From Dolichospermum sp. DET69 (GTDB lineage: Bacteria > Cyanobacteriota > Cyanobacteriia > Cyanobacteriales > Nostocaceae), in contig CP070233.1 of the NCBI GenBank assembly GCA_017355425.1, positions 3,637,501 through 3,701,500 of the forward strand: a stretch of DNA of 64,000 bases, given 5' to 3'. The notes under the pieces were generated by a model. The model ran no database searches, was not told the origin of the DNA, and saw only the letters and a program-made list of their open reading frames with translations. Every line of letters begins with the position of its first letter. Within the stretch, counting starts at the first letter, position 1. The position numbers and the translations under genes are program-made. Below are positions 48,179-57,127 of this stretch, piece by piece.

Positions 48179-50383
48179 TCAAGGTGTCAATATTTGAGGA
48201 AAATCATAAACTTCATTACCAATAATACCAATTAAATTTAACTTGCTTAAAATTTCTGTAGCTTCCATCAATTTATTGGGGGTAACTTTACCAATGCGTC
48301 CTACCATTACAATCCCATTACACAAAGAAGCCACAATTCTACCATCAACTGTATCTAAAACAGAGGGCGCATCTATTAATACTAAATCATAATTTTGGGT
48401 AAATAAATCCATTAATTCTTGCATTCGCTCAGAACTAAGCAAATTTACCGCATCCTCTGGTACGGGACCCGCAGTCAAAATATCAATTGCTGGATGAATG
48501 GGCTGAATATAATTACGAAATGATGTATTGATATCATCAACAAGTAATAAAGATAAACCCCAATCATTGGTAAGTCCTAGAGTTTTATGTAAACTGGGAG
48601 AACGCAAATTAGCATCAATTACTAATACTCGTTGGTGCATTCGAGCCGCACTAGCTCCCAACCCTAAAGCTAAAGTTGTTTTTCCTTCTCCTGGTAGTGC
48701 AGAAGTCAACATTAATGATTTTAAATTCAGAGAATTATTTAATCTTTGAATATTCTGGTAAATAATATCTAAGGTTTCATGATTAGGTAAATTTTTGATA
48801 GTTTCCTGATTAGAAATATCTACATTTTTAGATTTATCTCTGACCATAGATTGGAGTTGTCTTTTCCAAGTATTTTGATATTTTCCTAATCTTGGTATTG
48901 ACCCTAGTAACTGAACATTGGTGAGACTTTGCAAGTCTTGAGTATAAAAAATTACATGATTACATTTTTCCCAAAATAAAGCTGTTGCTAAACCCAATAT
49001 TGGACCAATTACTACTCCTCCAATAATTAGTAACCAGCGCAAATTCCCTATATGTATTCCCAGAGCAGGTTCTTCTAAAATTTGCCAATTAAAACCTTCT
49101 TGAGAAATTTTAACACCTAATGAATGTTGCACTTGAACTAGTTGTTGTAATGTCTTGCGATAAATTTCTACATTTGCAACTAAATTGTTGTACTCTGTAA
49201 TTAAACTTGGGTATGTACGCAGCAAGGAACGAATTTCTTGTTCAGATTTTACTAAATCACGATCATGAGCAATTAGTCCTAATGCAGTCATTTTTAATTG
49301 AGTTAAATCATTCTCTGGCTTAGGTACTCTTTGTTCTGATATTTTTGATTTACTATTGATAGTAATAGCTTGAATTTGACTTTGTAATAGGGTGATAATA
49401 ATTTCCTGTTTCTGTTCCAATTGTTGAATGATTGGATGTTTTTCTGTGTAAAACATCCGAGCTTGTGTTAATGCTTTTTCTGTTTGGTTAAATTCACTAA
49501 TTAAGCTTTGATATTCGCTAGATTGAAAGGAATCATTAATATTTGCTTTATTTTGATTAGAAGAGGCAATTGCTTGTTCTAGGCTGTTATGTTGAGCCTG
49601 TACGTCTTGTAGTTGAGCGCGAGTTTTTTGCCGCTGTTTTTGAATATCTGCTAAAGACTGGACTAAAATTTGACTTTGTAAAACTGGATCAATTAAATTA
49701 TTCTGTTTACGAAAGTTTTCCAGCTTTTTCTCAGCTTTTAATACATCCTTTTGCAGTTGTGGTAGATGGTTATTAACAAAAACTAAACCTTGATTAATCC
49801 GCTGATCTTTTTGATAGCTGTTATAATCTTTATATACTTTTTCTAAAGCTTGTAATACTCTTTTAGTCCTCAGAGGATCTTTGTCTGTAAAAGAGAGCAA
49901 AAATATTTGGTTTGAATTCTGATTAACTTCTGAATCCGCTGGTAACTGAGTTGGTTGTAAAGATGAAATTTTATCAATTTGGCTGTTACTATAAATATCT
50001 TCTACAGTCATTTTCGGATAATCAGTATGGAGTAAATTTACAGCTTTCTGTACTAATTTACCATTCAGCATTAATTTCATTTGACTACTGTAGTCAATGG
50101 ATGATAACTGCGGTTTATTTAAGTCTTTTTTCGTCTTTTCTCTCTGATTAGCTGGTGATAATTCATCTGAATTATAACTTACCAATATTTGCATATAGCT
50201 TTGATAAGTTGGTTTAGTAGTGATAGCTAAAAGGCTTGTTGCTGACATGACTGCACAGGAAACCCCTAGTATAAGCCAACGATAGTAAAGTATAATTGAA
50301 GTTATTTTTTTAATATCAACTACGCTATATGTAAACTTAGTCAGCAATTTTTGCAAAATTATCGCATTTGTAGCCATAATCAT
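48179..50383 (-). CDS. Polysaccharide copolymerase / BY-kinase-like protein
   Basis: A 734-residue Wzz-kinase fusion for exopolysaccharide export. Two membrane helices (about residues 28-50, YRWLILGVSCAVMSATSLL; and about 435-455, LLIIGGVVIGPILGLATALF) bracket a long periplasmic coiled coil. The C-terminal cytosolic kinase-like domain has Walker A SALPGEGKTTLALG, A' VLVIDANLRSPS and Walker B LVLIDAPSVLD. No tyrosine cluster at the C-terminus, so kinase autophosphorylation is not evident. Start at 50383 or 50377. Confidence 0.88.
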   Translation of the reverse strand: MIMATNAIILQKLLTKFTYSVVDIKKITSIILYYRWLILGVSCAVMSATSLLAITTKPTYQSYMQILVSYNSDELSPANQREKTKKDLNKPQLSSIDYSSQMKLMLNGKLVQKAVNLLHTDYPKMTVEDIYSNSQIDKISSLQPTQLPADSEVNQNSNQIFLLSFTDKDPLRTKRVLQALEKVYKDYNSYQKDQRINQGLVFVNNHLPQLQKDVLKAEKKLENFRKQNNLIDPVLQSQILVQSLADIQKQRQKTRAQLQDVQAQHNSLEQAIASSNQNKANINDSFQSSEYQSLISEFNQTEKALTQARMFYTEKHPIIQQLEQKQEIIITLLQSQIQAITINSKSKISEQRVPKPENDLTQLKMTALGLIAHDRDLVKSEQEIRSLLRTYPSLITEYNNLVANVEIYRKTLQQLVQVQHSLGVKISQEGFNWQILEEPALGIHIGNLRWLLIIGGVVIGPILGLATALFWEKCNHVIFYTQDLQSLTNVQLLGSIPRLGKYQNTWKRQLQSMVRDKSKNVDISNQETIKNLPNHETLDIIYQNIQRLNNSLNLKSLMLTSALPGEGKTTLALGLGASAARMHQRVLVIDANLRSPSLHKTLGLTNDWGLSLLLVDDINTSFRNYIQPIHPAIDILTAGPVPEDAVNLLSSERMQELMDLFTQNYDLVLIDAPSVLDTVDGRIVASLCNGIVMVGRIGKVTPNKLMEATEILSKLNLIGIIGNEVYDFPQILTP

Positions 50384-50614
50384 ATTCCTCTCAAATTGTA
50401 AAAATATATCTGGAAGATAACAATGATTAGAAAACTTTTAGAGATATTTGATACTCAATGTTTTCTGGTTAATAATCAATACTTATTCTCCCTATGATTA
50501 CAGATATACTTAACAGAAAATATTCAGCAAGTAGTTCTTGGCTAATACCTTCAACCAGATATATGTCTAATCAGTGTGAGGAACATAAATTTTTTGCAAA
50601 CATTGTGAAAATAT

Positions 50615-51280
50615 TTATCTTGCAGATGCTAATTTATCAGCAATGCGGGTAGTTTCTGGTAAGCGATATTTTGGTGTACAGCGTAATACATATTCAATTG
50701 CTGTTGGCAAGCTAATCAGATGACCACTAGAGACATAAACTGGTTTTACTCCTGTGCGTGTTCTTAAAACTGCACCTATGGTTTCCTGTTTATGTATGAG
50801 TGGTTTCCAGCTACCTTTTGTTGGTGGTAATTCTTCATATTCACCAATAAATAAAGATTTAGCTACACCAATTGTTGGTAAATCTATTAATAAACCCAAA
50901 TGGGAAGCAATCCCCAACCGACGAGGATGAGCTATGCCTTGTCCATCACATAAAATGATATCTGGTATTGTCTTGAGCTTTTCTAAAGCATCAAGAACAG
51001 GAGGAATTTCTCGAAAAGAGAGAAAACCAGGAATGTAAGGAAAGGTGGTAGGCTGATATGCGATACTAGTTTCTACTATTTGTAAATCTGGAAAACTTAG
51101 CACTGCTACTGCTGCACGGCTGATTTTGCCATCTTCCAAAAATCCCATGTCTACTCCGGCAACATACTGAATAGTTTCTGGAAGTTGATCTGTGGTAATT
51201 ACTTGATTTCGCAGGCTTTCTTGAATCGCTTCAGCTTCTTTTATGCTAGAAGGCCAATGATGAGGCTTGTGAATTTCCAT
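50615..51280 (-). CDS. nfi: Endonuclease V (deoxyinosine repair)
   Basis: A 221-residue endonuclease V, which nicks DNA near deoxyinosine. Conserved blocks: AGVDMGF (catalytic Asp), YIPGFLSFRE, DGQGIAHPRRLGIASHLG (second Asp and downstream basic residues) and the C-terminal YVSSGHLISLPTA. Complete. Confidence 0.95.
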   Translation of the reverse strand: MEIHKPHHWPSSIKEAEAIQESLRNQVITTDQLPETIQYVAGVDMGFLEDGKISRAAVAVLSFPDLQIVETSIAYQPTTFPYIPGFLSFREIPPVLDALEKLKTIPDIILCDGQGIAHPRRLGIASHLGLLIDLPTIGVAKSLFIGEYEELPPTKGSWKPLIHKQETIGAVLRTRTGVKPVYVSSGHLISLPTAIEYVLRCTPKYRLPETTRIADKLASAR

Positions 51281-51370
51281 ATTTCTTCGGTTGGTAGTTA
51301 ATTTATTTTTACCAGAAGAAGAAGTTTTTCTAGCTTAGTACAATTATAAGATAACTCCACAAAAAAAATA

Positions 51371-51453
51371 ATCCCATCTTGTGGGATGGGCATCTGGTCT
51401 CTCCTTGGATTATTAGTAGGGCCAGATGCCTGCACCACAAGATAATTTGGGAT
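51371..51453. repeat. Nested stem-loop repeat
   Basis: Outer stem ATCCCATCTTGTG / CACAAGATAATTTGGGAT with a 5-base interruption; inner stem GGGCATCTGG (51388-51397) / CCAGATGCC (51422-51430). Looks like a small MITE-type palindrome. Confidence 0.7.
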
Positions 51454-51481
51454 ATTTTTTTATTTGGAAGTCTCTAAAAAC

Positions 51482-51512
51482 AAAAAAAGCAAGCTGTTAA
51501 AGCTTGCTTTTT
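51482..51512 (-). terminator. Intrinsic terminator after tRNA-Gln
   Basis: On the minus strand GCAAGCT, loop, AGCTTGC then a run of seven T, starting 7 bases past the tRNA 3' end. Confidence 0.85.
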
Positions 51513-51518
51513 AGATAA

Positions 51519-51590
51519 CTGGGGCGCTAGGATTCGAACCTAGGGATGGTGGTACCAAAAACCACTGCCTTACCACTTGGCGACGCCCCA
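51519..51590 (-). tRNA. trnQ: tRNA-Gln (anticodon TTG)
   Basis: A 72-nt cloverleaf on the minus strand. Acceptor stem TGGGGCG/CGCCCCA with G73; anticodon stem GTGGT/ACCAC around loop TTTTGGT, anticodon TTG; T arm CTAGG TTCGAAT CCTAG. CCA is not encoded. Confidence 0.96.
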
Positions 51591-51690
51591 ATCAATTCAC
51601 TATAGAGAATATAGCAGTTCTATGAGAATAATGTCAAGTGTTTAGGAAAAAAAGTTTTGAGGGGCAAAATTTACCAAAAATTTGGGTTTA

Positions 51691-52064
51691 AAGCCCCGTC
51701 CTTCTAGAACGGCTTTTTAATATAATGGTGAGAACAAGCAGGGCATTGTCTGTTGGGCGAGATAGTGTAAGACGGGTTATGCCCGCAACTGTTGTTTGAA
51801 AGAGAGAATCCTCACCCTTCTAGTAGTCTGTCAAATAAATTTTGACGGATAAGAAACGAACCACGAAGGCACGAAGGACACGAAGGAAGAAGGAAGAATC
51901 AAAATGGCAACAAATGAACCCGTCAATTAGTTATTGACAGACTACTAGTACAGTACGGCGTAAGTTAAGGAACCATTTCAAATCTGTGAAAAGCTTATGC
52001 TGTATTCATTCTAAATTCTAAATTCTAAATTCCGCCTTGCGGTACTAGGATGGGGAGTATGTCA
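51691..52064 (+). mobile_element. Non-coding IS200/IS605-derived remnant
   Basis: The left-end hairpin AAGCCCCGTCC...GGCTTTTT (51691-51717) matches the left end of the element at 26700-28385, and the sequence GGGGAGTATGTCAA (about 52052-52064) matches its type of right end. No tnpA or tnpB between them, so it is a MITE-like derivative, itself invaded by the element at 51820. Confidence 0.55.
51820..51948. mobile_element. MITE with CTAGTAGTCTGTCAA termini
   Basis: Left CTAGTAGTCTGTCAAATAA and right TTATTGACAGACTACTAG (51931-51948) are inverted repeats with one indel; the pairing goes on inward (TTTTGACGG / CCGTCAATT). 129 bp, no coding capacity. Confidence 0.75.
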
Positions 52065-52071
52065 ACTATTC

Positions 52072-52165
52072 TCATAGAACCTCGCGGTAAGTGGGAAACT
52101 CAGCGGCTTTAGCCCTGAGAGGAAAACGGCACGTGCGATTTTAATCGCTGTGGTTTTTGTGGTAC
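52072..52165 (-). pseudogene. Fossil 3' end of an isrB/iscB-type element
   Basis: On the minus strand the sequence reads TTAIKIARAVFLSG then LKPLSFPLTARF, aligning with the C-terminal codons of the isrB gene at 59840-60880, and ends TTTCCCACTTACCGCGAGG followed by TTCTATGA. The intact element also ends TTTCCCACTTACCGTGAGG followed by TCTTATGA. So this is a solo right end in reverse orientation with the same ATGA flank. Confidence 0.6.
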
Positions 52166-52577
52166 AATTAAATTACGAGTAGGAATAACTATCTACGTGT
52201 TGAAGCATCCTAGTATCGGAGAAATCCCGGCTCCCCTGAAACAACGGTTAGGTTTAAGTTCTAACGACAGTATGACGAGCAAGGAGCAAACAAAGGCAGG
52301 TTGCGGAGCGTACCGCGTTTTGGCTTAGTGATGGACTCTGAAAGTATTAGAAACAAAAAAGTAGATAGAAACCTAAGCTTGACTTAGAGTGACTAGGTAG
52401 ACGACGTTTGACGGTCGTAGCGAGAGTTTTACTCTGTCCGCAGAATCGAGCGTGTCTTTAGACCTGAGAGTGTCAACATCCCTGAACTGTCGGTGAGAAT
52501 TTACCACAGCAATTAATAGGTGTGATATTATGGGAGACTGCTACACAAATTTAGAAAAAATAAGCATTTAATCAATC
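52166..52577. other. Gene-free interval upstream of rpsO
   Basis: No gene. It contains CGTGTCTTTAGACCTGAGAGTGTCAAC (about 52450-52476, split here as two motifs: GTGTCTTTAGACC and GAGAGTGTCAA), like the scar at 48157, suggesting another decayed IS right end. The rpsO promoter and any S15 autoregulatory leader must be near its end; not identified. Confidence 0.45.
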
Positions 52578-52847
52578 ATGGCTCTGACGCAACAGCGCAA
52601 ACAAGAACTAATCTCTGGCTACCAAGTTCACGAAACCGACACTGGTTCGGCTGATGTTCAAGTAGCAATGCTCACTGACCGCATTAACCGCCTCAGTCAA
52701 CATTTGCAAGCTAACAAAAAAGACCACTCCTCCCGGAGAGGATTGTTGAAGATGATTGGACAAAGAAAGCGTCTTCTAGCTTATATCCAAGCAGGTAGTC
52801 AGGAAAAATACAGAGCTTTAATTACTCGTCTCGGTATTCGCGGTTAG
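52578..52847 (+). CDS. rpsO: 30S ribosomal protein S15
   Basis: An 89-residue S15, which binds the central domain of 16S rRNA early in 30S assembly. The block [18 protein letters not shown] and [18 protein letters not shown] are diagnostic. Full length. Followed 12 bases later by the PAM68 gene, probably cotranscribed. Confidence 0.98.
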   Translation: MALTQQRKQELISGYQVHETDTGSADVQVAMLTDRINRLSQHLQANKKDHSSRRGLLKMIGQRKRLLAYIQAGSQEKYRALITRLGIRG

Positions 52848-52859
52848 GAATTCATACTT

Positions 52860-53330
52860 ATGGCTGGTGAAGAATCAGAACGGAGTAAATTGCCTTTTGA
52901 ACCAAGCAAAAAGCGTCCAAAACCCGCTAAAGCTATTAGTCAGCCCGTAATTAAGACCGCAGAAACTCCAGAAAAACCACAACAGCAACGCCGTTATTCT
53001 AAACAAGAAATGGCGATTCCTGAAGTAGTTAGCCAACGCATGATTCGTCGAGTGGCTGGTTTTTGCGGTATCCCCACAGTTTTAGGAATTTCTAGTTTGG
53101 TAGTCAGCTATCTGCTAGTCACCTTTGCTCATATCGAACTTCCTCCTATTGCCGTTTTATTGGTGAATATGGGATTGTTTGGTTTAGGAGTAGTGGGAAT
53201 TACCTATGGTGTTCTTTCTGCTTCTTGGGATGAAGAAAGACCGGGAACTATTCTAGGTGCTGATGAATTTAGCACTAACTGGGGCAGGATGACCGAAGTT
53301 TGGCGCGATACCCAGAAAAAGAACGTCTAA
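52860..53330 (+). CDS. PAM68 family photosystem II assembly protein
   Basis: A 156-residue thylakoid membrane protein (DUF3464/PAM68) that helps assemble photosystem II. Basic/proline-rich N-terminus, conserved IPEVVSQRMIRRVAGFCGIP, two transmembrane helices (GISSLVVSYLLVTF; LLVNMGLFGLGVVGITYGVL) and C-terminal SASWDEERPG. Cotranscription with rpsO is likely. Confidence 0.92.
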   Translation: MAGEESERSKLPFEPSKKRPKPAKAISQPVIKTAETPEKPQQQRRYSKQEMAIPEVVSQRMIRRVAGFCGIPTVLGISSLVVSYLLVTFAHIELPPIAVLLVNMGLFGLGVVGITYGVLSASWDEERPGTILGADEFSTNWGRMTEVWRDTQKKNV

Positions 53331-53576
53331 CAACCAGCGTCCAGGTAATAACTGTAATCTGGGGTAAATTGGAAAATGAGTGTTGAAGTTGCATTTTTAT
53401 GACTTTAACTGCAAATTTAAAAAACTATATTTTTCTCGTTTATACCCAATATTCAGCCAAAAATACCTGGCGCTACATTTTTATTTATTATGTTTAACTA
53501 CAGGACAAGAACCCCACCCCCAACCCCCAACCCCCACCCCGCAAGCGAGGAGAGGGCTATAATATACTCTATATGT
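53331..53576. other. Short gene-free interval, C-rich repeat
   Basis: Contains CCCCACCCCCAACCCCCAAC-type C-runs (about 53512-53540). No gene. Confidence 0.6.
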
Positions 53577-56147
53577 TTATTTCCCAGAGGGAAGCGGTAG
53601 TTCGATATTTAATTTATTCCCTATTTCCATAACATTATTTGCAAAATCTGCCATACCTGCTACCCCGGTAAAAGTTAAAGTAGCAGCAGTTCCTAAAGCT
53701 ATTAGACAGTTTTTGACGTTGCGTAAATTACGTTCTGTCTCTGGCTTTTTAATTTCTACTTCTACATCATCAATATCAATAATAATATCGTCGCGGATTT
53801 CTGGTGAAAATTGGGCAGCAGTTTGGCGCATGGTGCTGATGATTTGCATTAGTTCTGCTACGTTTGCACCGTTTGTTTGAGTTAAATCACCGACTCGTTG
53901 ACTGGCGTTGTCTTTCACTTCGCTGCCAACGTTGGCGATGCCTATTTGTGCGCCTGGAAAGTTGTTTGTGTTGTTTGTCATGGGTTTATTGTTATTGTCA
54001 ATATTGTTATTGTTGTTAATTATAACGTTAACTTCCTGTGGTTTAACTGTTTGTGATTCTCGACGAGATTCTAGTGATTCATAACCATCTAAAAGTTGAG
54101 GGATATTAATGTTTATGTTGAGTTTACCAATTGGATATTTAACAACTTTCATTTTTTCAAGTCCCAGAAGTTCTTGATAGTCAAGGGGTGGATATTTGGG
54201 ATAGCCAGGGACGGGAACCCATTCGGTGATTTCGAGATTGGGGAGAGTATTGTGGATTTTTTGGAAGTAATTGCGAAGAATACCAAGAAATAAGCGACGG
54301 ATTTTTTTAAGTCCGCTAATGGTAATAAAGATTTTTTTGTCTTCGGGGTCGGATTTGATGCGAGCAATGTTGTAAATTTCCTTGTTTTCTTGATATTGCA
54401 AAATTACGCCACTGCGCCAATAGATTTGGTTATGGATTTTGTCGTGGGTGTTAACGATGAAGCGGGAAATGATGCTTTCGGGGAGAACTTTGTAATGATA
54501 TTGAAATTCGAGAGTTTCTCCTTCTAGTTCTGTTTCCTCTGGTTGGTCTTTAGGCAGAAGTCCCGCAATCAAAAATTGTGGTGGGTAACATTCCAGTGCA
54601 AAGCAAAGCTCAAATTCCTTCATCAGATTGACCAAATAGTCATGACGCTGGGTAGGGTATCGCTTTGGATTGAGGATGCGGGTGAGATCGGCGGGGGTGA
54701 AAATGCCTTTGGTTTGAGTTTTGAGGTTTTCATCACTCAACAGGGCATAAATGCCTTCTGTCACCCAGTTGGGTTTGAGGACGTTGGTATCTTTGAGGAT
54801 GGGATGCTCACGGAAGTTGAGAACTAAGCCGAGTCTATGCAGTAGGTCAATGAGTTGTTCTTGGTTTTGTTCTTCGGGAATTTTGTTTTCGTGACAGATG
54901 CCGATGTAGCGGTTGTAGGTGATGAAGTCTTCAGTCATGGATTCGAGTTGTTGTTTAACTTCAAACCATGAGAGGGGTAGAAGGTCGTAGACTTCTTTGA
55001 GTTTGGCGACTTGCTGAAAAATGGCGGTGTGAAGTTCATCAATACCGATATTGTCTTGGCAGGAGGTTTCGATAATGGCTTGGATATTGGGATATTTTTC
55101 CCGTAATGCCTTGCGGTTGATGTCCAGGGGTTGTTCGTCTTTTTTGTTGCCAACGATAATCACAGGGGACTTTCCACCAAAGCTTTCAATTAGTTTCAGC
55201 CAATATTCGATGCGGTTTTCTTCTTCGCTGGTGCGACAATTACAAACTAGAAGATAGAGGCTACGCTTGGTTAGAAAAAACTGATGGGTGGCATGATAAA
55301 TTTCCTGTCCGCCAAAATCCCAAACATTCAGGCGGATGTCTTTGCTATCTATCTGCACGTTCCAAGTTTCTACATTCAGTCCGTGGGTTTGGGATTGATT
55401 TTTGTCATATTGATTGCGAATTAGTCGCTCGATGAGGGATGTTTTGCCGACGCTACCTTGTCCAATGAGTAAGAGTTTGGCTTCGTGTAATGGTCGAGTT
55501 TCACTTGTGCTAATTTGCCTCAAGTAACTCAAAATCTTTTTTATATCTTTTGAATTAAGAATTTCTAATGGAATTTCGGTGATTTGGTTGTTACTGAGGT
55601 CAAGCTGGGTGAGATTGGTTAATTTGGCTATCACCTCTGGTATCTCGGTGATTTGGTTGTTACTGAGGTCAAGCTGGGTGAGATTGGTTAATTTGGCTAT
55701 CACCTCTGGTATCTCGGTGATTTGGTTGTAACTGAGGTAAAGCTGGGTGAGATTGGTTAATTTGGCGATCACCTCTGGTATCTCGGTGATTTGGTTGTAA
55801 CGGAGGTAAAGTTGGGTGAGATTGGTTAATTTGGCGATCGCCTCTGGTATCTCGGTTATTTTGTTGTCACGGAGGTAAAGCTGGGTGAGATTGGTTAATT
55901 TGGCGATCGCCTCTGGTATCTCAGTTATTTTGTTGTTACTGAGGTCAAGCTGGGTGAGATTGGTTAATTTGGCGATCTCTTCTGGTATCTCGGTTATTTG
56001 GTTGTCACGGAGGTCAAGCTGGGTGAGATTGGTTAATTTGGCGATCGCCTCTGGTATCTCGGTCAACTCTTGCCGTGACAAGTCTAACTTTTCCCAACTC
56101 TCAGCCGCAGCGCGATCTATCAGTACCAACAACTCATCCTGCGTCAT
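53577..56147 (-). CDS. ROCO-family GTPase: LRR-Roc-COR with C-terminal tail
   Basis: An 856-residue protein. About nine 23-residue leucine-rich repeats (NLTQLDLSNNQITEIP type, residues ~15-215); Roc GTPase with P-loop LLIGQGSVGKTSL, switch/G3 VWDFGGQEIYHATH and G4 VGNKKD; COR dimerisation region (about 395-690); then a basic segment, an Asn-rich linker (IINNNNNIDNNN), and a C-terminal region with SEVKDNASQRVGDLTQTNGA and a hydrophobic segment (ALGTAATLTFTGVAGMADF). Prokaryotic ROCO proteins are GTP-switch proteins of mostly unknown output; some are proposed conflict or defence sensors. DNA of the repeats is almost identical every 69 bases, indicating recent expansion. Confidence 0.93.
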   Translation of the reverse strand: MTQDELLVLIDRAAAESWEKLDLSRQELTEIPEAIAKLTNLTQLDLRDNQITEIPEEIAKLTNLTQLDLSNNKITEIPEAIAKLTNLTQLYLRDNKITEIPEAIAKLTNLTQLYLRYNQITEIPEVIAKLTNLTQLYLSYNQITEIPEVIAKLTNLTQLDLSNNQITEIPEVIAKLTNLTQLDLSNNQITEIPLEILNSKDIKKILSYLRQISTSETRPLHEAKLLLIGQGSVGKTSLIERLIRNQYDKNQSQTHGLNVETWNVQIDSKDIRLNVWDFGGQEIYHATHQFFLTKRSLYLLVCNCRTSEEENRIEYWLKLIESFGGKSPVIIVGNKKDEQPLDINRKALREKYPNIQAIIETSCQDNIGIDELHTAIFQQVAKLKEVYDLLPLSWFEVKQQLESMTEDFITYNRYIGICHENKIPEEQNQEQLIDLLHRLGLVLNFREHPILKDTNVLKPNWVTEGIYALLSDENLKTQTKGIFTPADLTRILNPKRYPTQRHDYLVNLMKEFELCFALECYPPQFLIAGLLPKDQPEETELEGETLEFQYHYKVLPESIISRFIVNTHDKIHNQIYWRSGVILQYQENKEIYNIARIKSDPEDKKIFITISGLKKIRRLFLGILRNYFQKIHNTLPNLEITEWVPVPGYPKYPPLDYQELLGLEKMKVVKYPIGKLNININIPQLLDGYESLESRRESQTVKPQEVNVIINNNNNIDNNNKPMTNNTNNFPGAQIGIANVGSEVKDNASQRVGDLTQTNGANVAELMQIISTMRQTAAQFSPEIRDDIIIDIDDVEVEIKKPETERNLRNVKNCLIALGTAATLTFTGVAGMADFANNVMEIGNKLNIELPLPSGK

Positions 56148-56345
56148 AATTTCAAGGCCAAGGGTAAGAGAAAAGAAGATTGATGAAGATTATTTTATAC
56201 TGATTTGGGCAAAATTTTATGTTGTCTGAATCAGGATGTCCAGGATTAAAGGATGAACAGGATGAAAATAGGGATTTTGTTGTCTATTACCAAAGAAAAT
56301 GAATTTATGCTAAAATATAGTCAAAGTGTCTAAAATAGTCATTCT

Positions 56346-56615
56346 ATGCAAACCTATACTCTGACAGATGCGCGAAATAAACATGGTGAGGTTTTTGACA
56401 AAGCTGCTATTGAACCAGTATTACTAACCAAGCAATCACGTCCTAGTCATGTAATTATTTCCGCAGATAGCTACCAAAAATTAATTACTCGATTGGAAGA
56501 ATTAGAAAATATGCAGTTAGTTCAAAATGCTGAAACTGCTTTGAGTCAATCAAAAATGGTGGGTACAGAGGCTTTTACATCTGCATTGGAGCATTTAGCT
56601 AATGGCGCGGCTTGA
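56346..56615 (+). CDS. Phd/YefM-type antitoxin
   Basis: An 89-residue antitoxin: YTLTDARNKHGEVFDKAAIE, VLLTKQSRPSHVIISADSY, then a helical tail. Phd/YefM proteins repress their operon and bind the toxin with the C-terminus. The 3' end overlaps the toxin gene by 14 bases. Confidence 0.9.
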   Translation: MQTYTLTDARNKHGEVFDKAAIEPVLLTKQSRPSHVIISADSYQKLITRLEELENMQLVQNAETALSQSKMVGTEAFTSALEHLANGAA

Positions 56616-56883
56616 TGGTTTAGCAACTGTTCTGGATTTCCTCAATGGGTTACAACCTAAAATAGCAGCGCAAATAGCAAAAAAGGTTTTGGCTTTGAAT
56701 ATTGAACCTTTACCAAATGATAGTGAAAAACTATCTGGTTATCAGGGTTTTTATCGAGTAGATAGTGGTGAATATCGAATTGTTTATAAATACTTTCCAG
56801 ATCAAGATTTAGTAGAAGTAATTTTAGTTGGTAAGCGTAATGATGATGATGTTTACAAAAGATTAAAACGGTTATTGGAATAA
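56602..56883 (+). CDS. RelE/ParE-type toxin
   Basis: A 93-residue RelE-superfamily toxin: LSGYQGFYRVDSGEYRIVYK and ILVGKRNDDDVYKRLKRL. The C-terminal basic/aromatic residues match the RelE pattern (mRNA cleavage at the ribosome), though ParE function cannot be excluded. Coupled to the antitoxin by the overlap. Intact. Confidence 0.9.
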   Translation: MARLDGLATVLDFLNGLQPKIAAQIAKKVLALNIEPLPNDSEKLSGYQGFYRVDSGEYRIVYKYFPDQDLVEVILVGKRNDDDVYKRLKRLLE

Positions 56884-56963
56884 ACTCTTGGTTCTTCCAC
56901 CAAATCTAATCCCAACATAGATATAAGCGTAAAAAATTAAGTAATGGGATAGAATTAATTACC

Positions 56964-57009
56964 GATGAGATTGGTTAATTTAGCGATCGCTTCTGTTATC
57001 TCAGTCAAC
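56964..57009 (-). pseudogene. Fragment of the first LRR unit of the ROCO gene
   Basis: Minus-strand reading LTEITEAIAKLTNL matches the first repeat unit of the ROCO gene (LTEIPEAIAKLTNL) and the DNA shares GAGATTGGTTAATTT and GCGATCGC. About 46 bp, non-functional. Confidence 0.75.
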
Positions 57010-57127
57010 ACCACCACTTTTTATCGCCCATTGAATAAAACTTTTTATCGGATATTCTTTTGTGCTTGAAATTTTTACACCAATAAGTTAACATGAAATA
57101 TCATGAGAATTTCATGGAGAAATAATA

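Noticed and set aside
55885-56229. 114-codon plus-strand ORF inside the LRR region
   Set aside because: Antisense shadow of the 69-bp repeats of the ROCO gene.
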